A program made the translations under genes and the position numbers. Below are positions 35,213-45,200 of a stretch of DNA of 64,000 nt, piece after piece. The notes under the pieces are model-generated. The model made no database searches and was not told the origin of the DNA. It was given only the letters and a program-made list of their open reading frames with translations. Origin of the DNA: SXOA01 sp051004015 (GTDB lineage Bacteria; Planctomycetota; Planctomycetia; Pirellulales; Pirellulaceae). The stretch spans positions 1-64,000 of the forward strand of contig JBPCKT010000047.1 in the NCBI GenBank assembly GCA_051004015.1, read 5' to 3'. Each line of letters opens with the position of its first letter. The stretch's first letter is position 1.

Positions 35213-37266
35213 GATCCGCGATTCAATCATTGGCGGTGTTAACCGGCGTCTGCACTTCACTTTTCTCGGCAAGCACTTCTACCGCGGCTGAAGTTTCGGC
35301 GATTTACCGCTCTCATCCTCCAATGCGGCCGCTGCCGATGCCGGCAAAGCGGGAACTGGCCGACGGCCCCAAGAAGTTTGTCGATGCGGCGAAGGGGGAT
35401 GATGGTGCGGCGGGGACGGAGCAAGGACCATGGAAGTCACTGCGGCATTCCCTCCGGCAGCTTAAGCCGGGGGATACTCTTTATCTCCGGGGCGGAACGT
35501 ACTACGAGAAGAGCTTTGTCAGCCCGTCCGGCAGCGAGGGTGCGCCCATTACGATCAGCTCCTATCCTGGCGAGCTGGCGATCATCGATGGGGCCTTGCG
35601 GGAATTCGCGGAAAGTCCCGCCACCAGTTGGCAGCCGTTGGAAAATGGCGCTGATGGCGAATTCGTCTCGACCAAGACCTATTTCGGGGCCGACGACCAT
35701 CAGGTGCCGCGGCAATTCCTGCCGGGCTCCTGGGAGCCGATGTGGGGGATCGAAGGGGAACGGCCGCTGGCGCTGGGTAACTTTGCGGATTCGCTGGTTC
35801 CGCTGCATAGTTACCGCCTGGCCGTCGACCTACGTTCCAAAAACGAGCTCTGGATAGGTGGCAAGAACGAAATGCGGGAGAGCGGCATCTACTGCGGCCC
35901 CGGCTTATGGTTCAATCGCGAGACCGGTCGCATCCACATTCGCCTGGCCCACCACCGCCTGGAAGGCTTGGGAGAGCGGGCGTATCGCGGCGAGCAGGAT
36001 CCCCGCAAGCTGCCGCTTGTTATCGCGGCCGGTTTTGGCGAGTCCGTGCTACGGCTCTCCGGCGTGCAGCACGTCAAAATCCAGTATCTGGTGCTGAGGG
36101 GCGCGACCGGCAGCCCGCTGATCGAAGTTTACGGCGCACAGAACGTCGAGCTGGATCATGTCACGGTGTACGGCGGCTTTCCGGCGCTGCTCGTGAACGC
36201 CTCGAAAAACATCCGCGTCACCCATTCGGCCTTTCGCGGCAATGCCGCCCCCTGGACCGGCCGCGCCCACATGAAGTACCGCGGCACGGCGTCCTATCAA
36301 ATCATCCTGCAAAGCAATCAGCCGACGAACGAGAACATCGAGCTGGCGAATTGCGAATTCACCGATGACCACGATTTTGCCTATCTGCGCCATGCCAAGG
36401 ATTTGCGGTTCCATCACAACTTCGTCGATAACTTCAACGACGACGGCCTGGAATGCGGGGCGAAGCTGCGGTCCCACACGATTTTCATTTCGCAAAACAG
36501 GATCGGGCCGTGCCTGATTCCCTTGACGCAGCACGAGATTGACAAGGACGAATCGCCGCTCGATCACGACCCGAATGCCGGCGTGTTTGTCTTCCGTAAC
36601 GTGATTGACCTGCGGGGAGGGGTCTACGGCGCGCCGCCGCGCGAGCCGGACCCCAGCGGCGCGTTCCTGCATCAGGAAGGGCACCTGGCGAGCGACCACG
36701 GCGGCCCGACCTGGCCGGTGATGCACGTCTATCACAACACGCTGCTCCGCGAGACACCCGTCTTTCGGGACGGTTTTCTCTTCGGCCTGGGCTCGGCGGG
36801 CTTGCGCCGCACCGAGCGGGATGTGTTTAACAACATCTTTGTGCAGATGGATCGCATCCCCGGCATCGGCTTTGTCGGGATGGAGCAGGCGGAGAACGTC
36901 CGGGAAGGGGGAAACCTGATTTGGGGACTGAAGGAAGGACCGCAGCTCAAGATCGACCCCTTTGCCAAGTTCCGCGCGTCCAAGCTCTTCGAGAGCAGCC
37001 GCCAGCGGTATGAGGCGGGCTGGACGACGCATGACAAAGTGGCCGATCCCAAATTCGTGCGGCTCTCCAGCGATGGGGCCTCTCCCGCGGATTTGCGACT
37101 GGCAGCCGGCAGCCCCGCGATCAACCTGGGCCAGCCCATCCCCACCCAGTGGCCCGATCCGCTCCGCGAACTGGACAAAGACCAGCCCGACAGCGGCGCG
37201 CTCCCCAGCGGGGCAGAGCCGTGGACGGTGGGAGTGGATGGACGGATACCGCTGTTTGGGCGCTAG
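35209..37266 (+). CDS. Secreted right-handed beta-helix protein
   Basis: A 685-residue protein with a signal peptide (residues 1-27, ending STSTAAE). The N-terminal part includes GPWKSLRHSLRQLKPGDTLYLRGGTY, the usual opening of DUF1565/parallel beta-helix proteins, and then a long parallel beta-helix (residues ~260-500) with NVELDHVTVYGG, NIRVTHSAFRGN and LRFHHNFVDNFNDDGLE ladders. Likely a polysaccharide lyase or glycosidase relative, but no catalytic residues can be assigned. Only the 4-bp overlap with the MazG-like gene ties it to a neighbour. Confidence 0.8.
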   Translation: MRSAIQSLAVLTGVCTSLFSASTSTAAEVSAIYRSHPPMRPLPMPAKRELADGPKKFVDAAKGDDGAAGTEQGPWKSLRHSLRQLKPGDTLYLRGGTYYEKSFVSPSGSEGAPITISSYPGELAIIDGALREFAESPATSWQPLENGADGEFVSTKTYFGADDHQVPRQFLPGSWEPMWGIEGERPLALGNFADSLVPLHSYRLAVDLRSKNELWIGGKNEMRESGIYCGPGLWFNRETGRIHIRLAHHRLEGLGERAYRGEQDPRKLPLVIAAGFGESVLRLSGVQHVKIQYLVLRGATGSPLIEVYGAQNVELDHVTVYGGFPALLVNASKNIRVTHSAFRGNAAPWTGRAHMKYRGTASYQIILQSNQPTNENIELANCEFTDDHDFAYLRHAKDLRFHHNFVDNFNDDGLECGAKLRSHTIFISQNRIGPCLIPLTQHEIDKDESPLDHDPNAGVFVFRNVIDLRGGVYGAPPREPDPSGAFLHQEGHLASDHGGPTWPVMHVYHNTLLRETPVFRDGFLFGLGSAGLRRTERDVFNNIFVQMDRIPGIGFVGMEQAENVREGGNLIWGLKEGPQLKIDPFAKFRASKLFESSRQRYEAGWTTHDKVADPKFVRLSSDGASPADLRLAAGSPAINLGQPIPTQWPDPLRELDKDQPDSGALPSGAEPWTVGVDGRIPLFGR

Positions 37267-37447
37267 AATGGGGGAGAACGCCAGCCGAGAATGATACTTT
37301 TGTTTACTGAAGTTTCTCGCGATGGATCGCATGGATGGTGCGGATAGGACAGGGTGCATCCGTGGTTTCCGTGAAATCCGTGGTGGAATCCTCCCTCGCT
37401 GGCGCGTCGGGTTAGCGTGGGTGTCTCGTTCACTCGATAAAAAACGT

Positions 37448-37476
37448 TGACACTCCAGGGGGTGGCAAATAGACTT
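37448..37476 (+). promoter_or_regulatory. Strong sigma70-like promoter
   Basis: TTGACA (37448-37453) and TAGACT (37471-37476) are separated by exactly 17 bp, about 185 bp upstream of the membrane coiled-coil gene at 37661. The gap 37267-37660 contains no gene. It also includes CCCTCGCTGGCGCGTCGGG (37391-37409), a phrase that looks like a dispersed repeat, and CCCGCGTGCGGGGCGG followed by six T at about 37513-37534. Confidence 0.5.
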
Positions 37477-37660
37477 GAATTGTGGCCGTTTGAGCTTCCG
37501 GGCGCGGAAAATCCCGCGTGCGGGGCGGTTTTTTCTGCCTCGGGGGGAATAGCTGGCCGCGTTCATGGCGAAGTAGTTAGGTCTGTTCAAATCCGCCGGT
37601 CCGTGGCCGGTGTTACTGGCGTAATGATTGACTCATTGCGCCGCTTTCAGGAGTTTTGCA

Positions 37661-39256
37661 ATGGCGTCGCGCGAAGGTCAGGGGATGCAGATCGCGGTCA
37701 TTCTGTTTGCCATTTTGACCGTGGTTCTGGCGGTTACGACGTATATCTACTACGCGGCCTCCGAAACCAAGGAGAAGGAGCGAGTGGCCGCCAAGGCCGC
37801 GGAGGCCACCGCTACGTCCGCGCAGATGAAGGCGAATTATGAGGCCACCGCCCTGAAGTTCATGCTCGGGATCGTCAAGAGTAGGAAGGACGTGGACGAC
37901 GCCAAAACACGTGCGGGTGGCGGCGAAAGTACCGAAGTGAACGCCTGGCTCGCCAAGTATGACCAAGACATGTCGATGTATGGCGCGGCCGCGACCGAAG
38001 CCAATCAGAATTACATGGACCTGCCCGGCTATCTCATCGCCTCCATCAGCCGCAAGAACCAAGGCGTGGTGCGAGCCCAGGCTGAGACGCAGAGTGAAAC
38101 CGCCGCGAAAGCCGCCCAAGTCGATGCGGAAAGGGTGCGGGCCAACCTCGCCGAAGCCGGAGTGAAAGACCAGGCCGCGAGTTACCTCGACGGACGAACG
38201 AAGCACGAAGAGTCGCTAAAAACCACTATCAAGACCGCCAACGATGCAACGGCCGTGAATGCCGCAGCTCAAGCCAAGGCCAAAAAGGAACTGGATGACA
38301 AACTGGCCGAGTTGACTGCGGTCACCTCCAACTTCGCCCAAGAACGCCGCATCAAGGACCAATTTGCGACGGAGTTGACCACGCTGCGCTCCGTGCAAGG
38401 GGTCAACATTGACAACCCCGACGCCCTCATTATCTGGATCAATCAAAAGCAGCGTCTCGTCTGGATCGACCGCGGTTATGACGACGGCTTGGGCCGGCAG
38501 ATGTCGTTTGCGGTGTACAGCCAGAACCAGGCCACCCTCTTCAAGCAAGTCGAGCGGATGCGGAAGGAAGGAACCGGGATGGAGAAGGTCAAGAAGCTGG
38601 AGAGCAAGGGACGGATTGAAGTCGTCCGCATCACCGGTCCGCACCAGGCCGAGTGCCGCATCCTGGACGACAAAGCATCGGACCCGATTCTGCCGGGTGA
38701 CTGGATTCATTCCCCCGCCTGGTCTCCCGGCCAGCGGCTGCATTTCGCCCTCCTCGGCTTCATGGATATTGATGGAGACCAGCATAGCGACCGCGAAACG
38801 ATCAAGCACATCATCACCATGAACGGCGGCGTCATTGATACCGAAATCAAGGACACCGGCGAGCGGGATGAGGGAAAGATGTCCGTGAACACGCGGTATG
38901 TCGTGATGGGGGATTCCGCGGAGAAGGGAAACCTGGCGATCAAGAATCTTGGCCAGTACCAGATCGCTCGGACCGCGTTCATCGACGAAATGACCCAGTT
39001 CTCCGTGGAGAAGATCTCCGTTCAGCAACTGCTCGATATGATGGGCTGGAAGCCTGAAGAGAAAACGACAGGCCTGGGAGGTGTGATGGACGCTGGCTTC
39101 CGTCCCCGCGGTCCTGGCGGAGCCAAAGCTGTTCCGAAAGCGCCTCCGGGAGCTGCCGCTCCAGGAGCCGAGGCGCCTGCTACCGAAGTTCCCCCGGCCG
39201 GAGCTCCCAAGAAGCCGGCGGAAGCCGATCCCGCCGATCCCTTTGGAGGCAAGTAA
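37661..39256 (+). CDS. Membrane-anchored coiled-coil protein
   Basis: A 531-residue protein starting at ATG 37661, with AGGAG about 8 nt upstream. One TM helix (residues ~10-31, IAVILFAILTVVLAVTTYIY) is followed by a ~215-residue Ala/Lys/Glu-rich coiled-coil segment. A globular region then begins WINQKQRLVWIDRGYDDGLG with IEVVRITGPHQAECRI, and the tail is Pro/Ala-rich and disordered. The family is known to me only as planctomycete hypothetical protein. The layout suggests a cell-envelope scaffold. A BRCT-like fold has been suggested for similar C-terminal domains but I cannot verify it. Confidence 0.78.
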   Translation: MASREGQGMQIAVILFAILTVVLAVTTYIYYAASETKEKERVAAKAAEATATSAQMKANYEATALKFMLGIVKSRKDVDDAKTRAGGGESTEVNAWLAKYDQDMSMYGAAATEANQNYMDLPGYLIASISRKNQGVVRAQAETQSETAAKAAQVDAERVRANLAEAGVKDQAASYLDGRTKHEESLKTTIKTANDATAVNAAAQAKAKKELDDKLAELTAVTSNFAQERRIKDQFATELTTLRSVQGVNIDNPDALIIWINQKQRLVWIDRGYDDGLGRQMSFAVYSQNQATLFKQVERMRKEGTGMEKVKKLESKGRIEVVRITGPHQAECRILDDKASDPILPGDWIHSPAWSPGQRLHFALLGFMDIDGDQHSDRETIKHIITMNGGVIDTEIKDTGERDEGKMSVNTRYVVMGDSAEKGNLAIKNLGQYQIARTAFIDEMTQFSVEKISVQQLLDMMGWKPEEKTTGLGGVMDAGFRPRGPGGAKAVPKAPPGAAAPGAEAPATEVPPAGAPKKPAEADPADPFGGK

Positions 39257-39267
39257 CCCGTGGACTG

Positions 39268-39723
39268 CTACTCGGTGTCTTCCCCAAACAGACGGTCATA
39301 GAGCAGGCCCAGGGCTCGCTTGCTCCCGCGCAACTGTTCGCACCTTTGCACCTGAAGCAAGAGTTGCGGCTCTAGAAAGAAGCGCCCCGCGTGAGGCGTT
39401 CCCATCGCCGCCGCCGCCCTCTTGAGCAGCCGCTCGGCCCGGCGGCTCAGGCCGTGAGCCTGGCAGAGCTCGTGCAGTAGATGTCGGGGGTCGTTTTTGG
39501 GCCCCGCGGCGCGGCGCGAAAGGAACCCGCGCACCACCCAGACCAGAGCCACCGCCGCAGCCAGGGTGACAGCGCCGCTTGCGATGGTGAAAAAACTCCA
39601 GCCCGATGCCGCGGCGGCCTGCCGCGCTGCGGATTGCGGTTCAGCGGCCAGCGCGAGTTGCGCCATGACAGGCACAATCGCCAAGCTAGTTATCCAGGGG
39701 AGTCTCATGGGAATGGGAGTCAA
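39268..39723 (-). CDS. Hypothetical membrane protein
   Basis: A 151-residue protein with a signal peptide or N-terminal TM (LPWITSLAIVPVMAQLALAA), a second hydrophobic helix near residue 50 (AVTLAAAVALVWVVRGFL) and a basic cytoplasmic C-terminal region with no named domain (RHLLHELCQAHGLSRRAERL). The start may be TTG 39723, which overlaps the HEAT-repeat gene by four bases, or ATG 39708. It is coupled to the HEAT gene upstream, and likely works with it. Confidence 0.6.
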   Translation of the reverse strand: MTPIPMRLPWITSLAIVPVMAQLALAAEPQSAARQAAAASGWSFFTIASGAVTLAAAVALVWVVRGFLSRRAAGPKNDPRHLLHELCQAHGLSRRAERLLKRAAAAMGTPHAGRFFLEPQLLLQVQRCEQLRGSKRALGLLYDRLFGEDTE

Positions 39724-41366
39724 ACGGTGGCTGGAGTTTCCAAGGCGCGATTGGTGTCGAGGCCGGGCGGCCAGGCTTCCGCAACAGCCACCGGGGCCAT
39801 GTCTCGGAGCCCGTGCTCCGCGGCTTCCTGCACGAGCGCCCGGGTGTCGGTGAGTGCTTCACGAAGCACCTGGCCGGAAACGGCCGTCGGGCAAATCCCC
39901 AAGAGCCGCACGGCTTCCAGGCGAACGTACTGGTCTTCGTCACGGGCCAATGCCGCGATGGCATCCTGAAGCTGCGAGACGAGGCCCATGTGAAGAGCCA
40001 TCTCCAGGCCGCGCCGCCGGCGCGTCCGCGAGTTGGATTGCAGTTCCTCGCGCAACAGATCGGCAGATTTCTGGTCGATCCGTTGAACCAGTTGGCCGGA
40101 CTTCACGCGTGTTTCTTCGTCCATGTAGTCATACGACGCCGCATAGCCGGCGAACGTGAACTCCTCGAGTGCCTTCCGCGCCGCGAGCCGCTCCACCTCG
40201 TGGGGGCTGTCGAGCATTGTCACCAGCCGGTTCATGGCTCCGGGCGTTCCCCGCGTGCGGATCTGCAAGGCGACGTTGGCCCGCACGACTGGATCTTGAT
40301 CCTCCAGGGCGAGCTGCGCGATGGCGTTGGCTTCCGTTCCGCGGAATTCCGCCAAGGCCACGGAGGCCGCCCGCCTCCCCAGCGGCTGCCCGCTCTTGAG
40401 GATGTGGCCGAGGGACTCCAGGGCTTCCTGCCGCGGGATTCCGGACAGGGAAATGAATAGCACCGCGCCTGGCTGTTCGGCGTCGTGCACCGAATCAAGC
40501 AGGAACCGGTGGGCTCGCAGCCAGGGAATGCTTTCGATCCGCTTGAGGTTGTTGCGGATCGCCCCTGACGGCTCGTCGCCTATCTTTCGGAAGAGCTGCC
40601 GCAGCCAGGTGATGTCGCGGCGGCGGCCGAGCGCGTGCAGTGCGGGCAAGGGGGCGAAGGGATCCTCCAAGTAGCTGAGGAGCAGCCGCATGATGCAGGG
40701 CCGCGGGCTATGCAGGAGCAGGTCCATGAGCGGGGCATACGCACGTTCCGCGGGATCTTGCAGTATCCGGCTGATCACGGCATTGTCCCGGCAGGCCAAA
40801 ATGAGAAGCGCCTCGATCAGCTCGCGCCGCTGATGCTGGTCGAAAGTCTGCACGCCTTTTTCGAGGCTTCCCAAGACGTGCGCCCGCTGCACCTGCGGGT
40901 CTTTACGATTGCGAAAGTCGCGGGAGGCTGACAGTACCTCAGCCAGACGTTCGGCCAGTACGAACAGCGCGCTGGACGCCAGGTCGGAAATTCCGTCTGT
41001 CTTTTCACAGACGACCGAAACCAGGATGGGGATGAGCTCGTAATCCCCGAGCTCCGCCGCGGCCGTGCAAGCCAGCTCGGCCAGGGACGGATCGTTTCCC
41101 AGGAGCGCTCGGCGAATCGCGGGAGAGAGCCAGCCTTCCCGGCCAATCACGAGTTGTTTCCAATGGTCGCTCAGTTTCGGCCAGCGGCGCAGAACCTCGT
41201 TCTCGGCGTCGGCACTCCGCCGTTGCAGCAGGATGGGCAAAGCTTCACCGCGGACGCGAGCATCGCCGCCATCCAGTGCCGCCAACAGCACCGGCACGGC
41301 CGCTTCATTGGCGCTCGCGGTCAGCACGCGCAGAGTGTCTTCGAAATTGTGATATTGGGGCTTCAT
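39720..41366 (-). CDS. HEAT-repeat protein
   Basis: A 548-residue all-helical protein started at ATG 41366. HEAT-like repeats are visible in the first 150 residues (VPVLLAALDGGDARVRGEAL, LAELACTAAAELGDYELIPI) and again in 330-520 (SLGHILKSGQPLGRRAASVALAE, VVRANVALQIRTRG, YVRLEAVRLLGICP). The central part (150-330) is helical but unrecognised. HEAT proteins bind proteins or act as scaffolds; here the overlapping membrane-protein gene at 39268 suggests the partner. No catalytic motif is seen. Confidence 0.72.
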   Translation of the reverse strand: MKPQYHNFEDTLRVLTASANEAAVPVLLAALDGGDARVRGEALPILLQRRSADAENEVLRRWPKLSDHWKQLVIGREGWLSPAIRRALLGNDPSLAELACTAAAELGDYELIPILVSVVCEKTDGISDLASSALFVLAERLAEVLSASRDFRNRKDPQVQRAHVLGSLEKGVQTFDQHQRRELIEALLILACRDNAVISRILQDPAERAYAPLMDLLLHSPRPCIMRLLLSYLEDPFAPLPALHALGRRRDITWLRQLFRKIGDEPSGAIRNNLKRIESIPWLRAHRFLLDSVHDAEQPGAVLFISLSGIPRQEALESLGHILKSGQPLGRRAASVALAEFRGTEANAIAQLALEDQDPVVRANVALQIRTRGTPGAMNRLVTMLDSPHEVERLAARKALEEFTFAGYAASYDYMDEETRVKSGQLVQRIDQKSADLLREELQSNSRTRRRRGLEMALHMGLVSQLQDAIAALARDEDQYVRLEAVRLLGICPTAVSGQVLREALTDTRALVQEAAEHGLRDMAPVAVAEAWPPGLDTNRALETPATV

Positions 41367-41572
41367 GAAACAGGGGGTCGGGAGCTGGGTGCTGCCTAAG
41401 TCTAGGACGCGGAAGGCACTCAAGCCGGAATCGCCCGCGAAGGGCAGCGGTGCATCGCCAAGACACGAACCGCCTTCATCGCTCGCGCTTCAGGCTCGTG
41501 TCAGACCGCATAACCCCAACAATTGTTACAATGGGCGGTTTTCCCTTCCCCCTTGCCTGCCAGGATCCTCTC

Positions 41573-41887
41573 ATGCTCCTCGGACACATGGTCTACTTCA
41601 CTCTCAAGGACCGCAGCGCAGCGGCCATCGCCAAGATGGTCAGCGACTGCCAGACCTACCTGTCCGGCCATCCCGGCACCAAACTCTTCGCGGCCGGCAC
41701 CTTGGTCCCCGACCTGACCCGCCCCGTCAACCAGACCGACTTCGACGTCGCCCTGCACGTCGTCTTCGAAAGCCGCGCCGCCCACGACGCCTACCAGGCC
41801 CATCCGCGGCACGTGCAATTCATCGACGCGAACAAGCCGAACTGGGACCGGGTGCGGGTGTTTGACTCCTACGTGGAAGAGATTTGA
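41573..41887 (+). CDS. Dabb-family (stress-responsive A/B barrel) protein
   Basis: A 104-residue single domain of the Dabb/ferredoxin-like alpha-beta barrel type. It opens GHMVYFTLKDRSAAAIAKMV, contains LFAAGTLVPDLTRPVNQTDF with the usual variable loop, then DVALHVVFESRAAHDAYQAHP and ends RVFDSYVEEI. Start ATG 41573. Such proteins are usually small homodimers with a heme- or small-molecule-binding cleft, but function is unproven for most. It stands alone, divergent from the HEAT-repeat gene. Confidence 0.8.
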   Translation: MLLGHMVYFTLKDRSAAAIAKMVSDCQTYLSGHPGTKLFAAGTLVPDLTRPVNQTDFDVALHVVFESRAAHDAYQAHPRHVQFIDANKPNWDRVRVFDSYVEEI

Positions 41888-41965
41888 ACTTCTAGGCAAA
41901 TCATCGCCGCTCTCCGAAAAAAAGTCCGTCAATCCAGTAATCTCACGGCCCAGGGAAAAACCAAA

Positions 41966-42101
41966 GGGACCTGTCCCGAATGGCGTTAGGTTAAGGAATT
42001 GAATTGCGATGCTCGCACAAGAGCGTGTAGCAGCACGCTATTCCTAGCACCTTCCTGTTGTGATTCATCGCATTAACTTAACGCTATTCTAGAATGTCCC
42101 C
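41966..42101. repeat. MITE-like imperfect inverted repeat
   Basis: The left arm (41966-42011) contains GGGACCTGTCCCGAATGGCG and GCGATG. The right arm (42066-42101), reversed and complemented, gives GGGGACATTCTAGAATAGCG and GCGATG; the block GAAT.GCGTTA.GTTAA pairs in both. The outer GGGAC ends resemble insertion-sequence ends, but no target duplication is evident. It occupies part of 41888-42263, which contains no gene; the remainder holds the small hairpin at 42121 and nothing else recognised. Confidence 0.5.
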
Positions 42102-42120
42102 TTTTCGTCCCACTTTGTCG

Positions 42121-42142
42121 CGCCCACGGCTTTGCGTGGGCG
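42121..42142. repeat. CGCCCACG/CGTGGGCG hairpin, dispersed repeat copy 1
   Basis: An 8-bp perfect stem with the loop GCTTTG. The same loop and nearly the same stem recur at 52896-52915, upstream of the LysM gene. This dispersed hairpin seems common in this genome, since both copies lie alone in intergenic DNA. Confidence 0.6.
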
Positions 42143-42263
42143 TGTTTGCAGTTGCCAGCGGCGCAATTCTTCGCGCGCTTGCTATTCTCGCCAGCACCTG
42201 GGTGCCATAATCCGTGGCACGTCTCTTTGGTCCCCGTCTGATACTGCCTGGGGTTTCCTTCCC

Positions 42264-45200
42264 ATGCCCGCTTCCAGCGACCGCAACCTGCTGTTTGGCA
42301 TCCTGGCCCTGCAGATGGATTTCATCACCCGCGAGCAGCTCGTGGCGGGGATGCAGGCCTGGGTGCTGGCCAAGGACATTGCGCTGGCCGAGCACCTCGT
42401 GCAAGCCGGCGCCATGAAGCCGGCCAACCGGCAGCTCCTGGAGCCGCTGGTGGAGGCGCATATCCGCCAGCATGGGGACGACCCGCAGCAGAGCCTGGCG
42501 TCGATCAGCTCCGTGGATGCGCTGCGAAACGAACTGGCCGGACTTGGTGACCAGCAGATTGACGCCTCCATGGCGAACATTCCCATTGGTAACAAGCCGG
42601 CCAAAGAAGCCGATCCCTACGCCACCATTTCCGTCGGCGCTGCCAGCTCGCAGGGGATGCGTTTCCGTATCCTCCGCCCGCACGCGGAAGGGGGCCTGGG
42701 CCGGGTCTCGGTCGCCCTCGACGGCGAGCTCGGCCGCGAAGTTGCCCTCAAGGAAATCAAGCCCGAGCGGGCCGACGACCCCGACAGCCGCGGCCGTTTC
42801 ACCCGCGAGGCGGAAATCACCGGCGGCCTGGAGCACCCCGGCATCGTCCCGGTCTACGGCCTGGGCGCCTACCCCGACGGCCGCCCCTTCTACGCCATGC
42901 GCTTCATCCGGGGCAAAAGCCTGAAAGAAGCCATCGAGAAATTCCATGAGAACTTCACGGCGAGCGGGGGGCGTAAGCCCCCTGATACTTCGGCCCCGCG
43001 AACAGCGCACTCCTCCACCGAAGAAAATCTCGAGCTCCGCAAGCTTCTCCAGCGCCTCATCGACGTTTGCGAAGCCATGGACTACGCCCACAGCCGCGGC
43101 GTCCTGCATCGCGACCTCAAGCCGGGCAACATCATGCTCGGCAAATACGGCGAAACTTTGGTCGTCGACTGGGGCCTTGCCAAGCCGCTGGGAAAATCAC
43201 CCGCGCCGACGCCCGAACAACAGCAAACGAATACCACCGTTGGCCTCTCGTCTCTACCGGAAGCCGCACTCCAGCCTTCCAGCAGCGGCGGCAGCGAACC
43301 GACCATGCTCGGCTCCGCCCTCGGCACCCCCGCCTTCATGAGCCCCGAACAAGCCCAAGGGCGTCTCGACCTACTCTCCCCCGCCAGCGACGTTTTCAGC
43401 CTCGGCGCGATCCTTTATCAAATCCTCACCGGGCAGCCCCCCTACACAGCCGCCAGCAAAGACGAAGTCCTCCGCAAAGCCCAAATGGGCGAATTCCCCA
43501 CCCCCCGCACCCTCCGCGGCGGCATCCCAGCACCACTGGAAGCCGTCTGCCTCAAAGCTCTCGCGCCAACTTCCGCTAGTCGCTATCCGACCTGCCGCGC
43601 CTTTGCTCAAGACCTCGAACGCTTCCTGGCCGACGAACCGGTTTCTGCCCGACATGAATTATTGTCCGAGTGGTTCGCACGCCTCAGCCGCCGTCATCGA
43701 ACGGTGTTTATCGCCTCCACTGGCGCGTTGATGCTCCTCACCCTGGGTTCGCTTATCGCGCTGGGAGTCGTGAATCACTTCCGGGATGCGGCCAATACCA
43801 CAGCGGAAAAGAACAAGTATCTGGCAGACACGCTTCAGGGGAAAAATACGGAGATCCAGAAGACGAGCGAAAAGAACAAAAGTCTCGCCGACGAACTCAA
43901 GACCAAAAACGAGGCACTTGAAAAGGGCAAAAAAGAATTAAACACTCGCCTTGCTGCGAGCTACTTTCAGCACGGCCTCAGCGAATATGAAGCGGGACGA
44001 GTTGGATCCTCATGCCTGGATCTGCGGCGTGCGCTGCACTTTTTGCCGGAGGGCAACCACTTAGAAGAATCGTACAAGACGATTCTGACGGATCGTGTCC
44101 TTCAAGGAGGAAAAGTCGCGGCTGCGTCGCTGCGCCATGATGGCCGCGTGTGGCAGGTCGCTTTCAGCCCGGATGGAACCAGGCTCGCCACCTCCGGTTG
44201 GGATAAGACCGCGCGGATTTGGGACGCCCGGACAGGAGCGGCCGTCGGGGAGCCGCTGCGCCATGAGGGCGCAGTGTGGCATGTGGCTTTCAGCCCGGAT
44301 GGCACCAGGCTCGCTACCGCAAGTGATGATAAGACCGCGCGGATTTGGGATGCCCGGACAGGAGCGGCCGTCGGGGAGCCGCTGCGCCATGCGGGCGCAG
44401 TCCTGGATGTTGCTTTCAGCCCGGATGGCGCCAAGCTCGCCACCGCAAGTTTGGATACGACCGCACGGATTTGGGACGCCGGCACAGGAGCGGCCGCAAG
44501 CGAGCCGCTGCGCCATGATGGCGCTGTGCGGCATGTGGTTTTCAGCCCGGATGGCGCCAGGCTCGCCACCGCCAGTGATGATGACACCGCGCGGATTTGG
44601 GACGCGGGGACAGGAGCGCCCGCAAGCGAGCCGCTGCGCCATGAGGACCAAGTGCGGCATGTGGCTTTCAGCCCAGATGGCGCCAGGCTCGCCACCGCCA
44701 GTGATGATTACACCGCGCGGATTTGGGACGCGGGGACAGGAGCGCCCGCAAGCGAGCCGCTGCGCCATGAGGGCGTGGTGATGCATGTGGCTTTCAGCCT
44801 GGATGGAACCAGGCTCGCCACCGCTAGTGTGGATAAGACCGCGCGGATTTGGGACGTGCGGACAGGAACGGCCGTAGGAGAGCCGCTGCGCCATAAGGGC
44901 GAAGTGCTGCATGTGGCTTTCAGCCCGGATGGAACCAGGCTCGCCACCGCCAGTTTGGATCAGACCGCGCGGATTTGGGACGCCGGCACAGGAACGGCCC
45001 TAGGCGAGCCGCTGCGCCACAATTACGTAGTGTGGCGTGTGGCTTTCAGCCCGGATGGGACCAGGCTGGCCACCGGAAGCGATGATGAGACCGCGCGGAT
45101 TTGGGACGCCGGCACAGGAGCGGCCACAAGCGAGCCGCTGCGCCATGATGGCTACGTGCGCCATGTGGCTTTCAGCCCGGATGGCACCAGGCTCGTCACC

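Noticed and set aside
44061..44912. Repetitive 283-residue minus-strand frame
   Set aside because: It is a shadow of the 126-bp WD40-encoding repeats; the sense frame has the WD40 signature.
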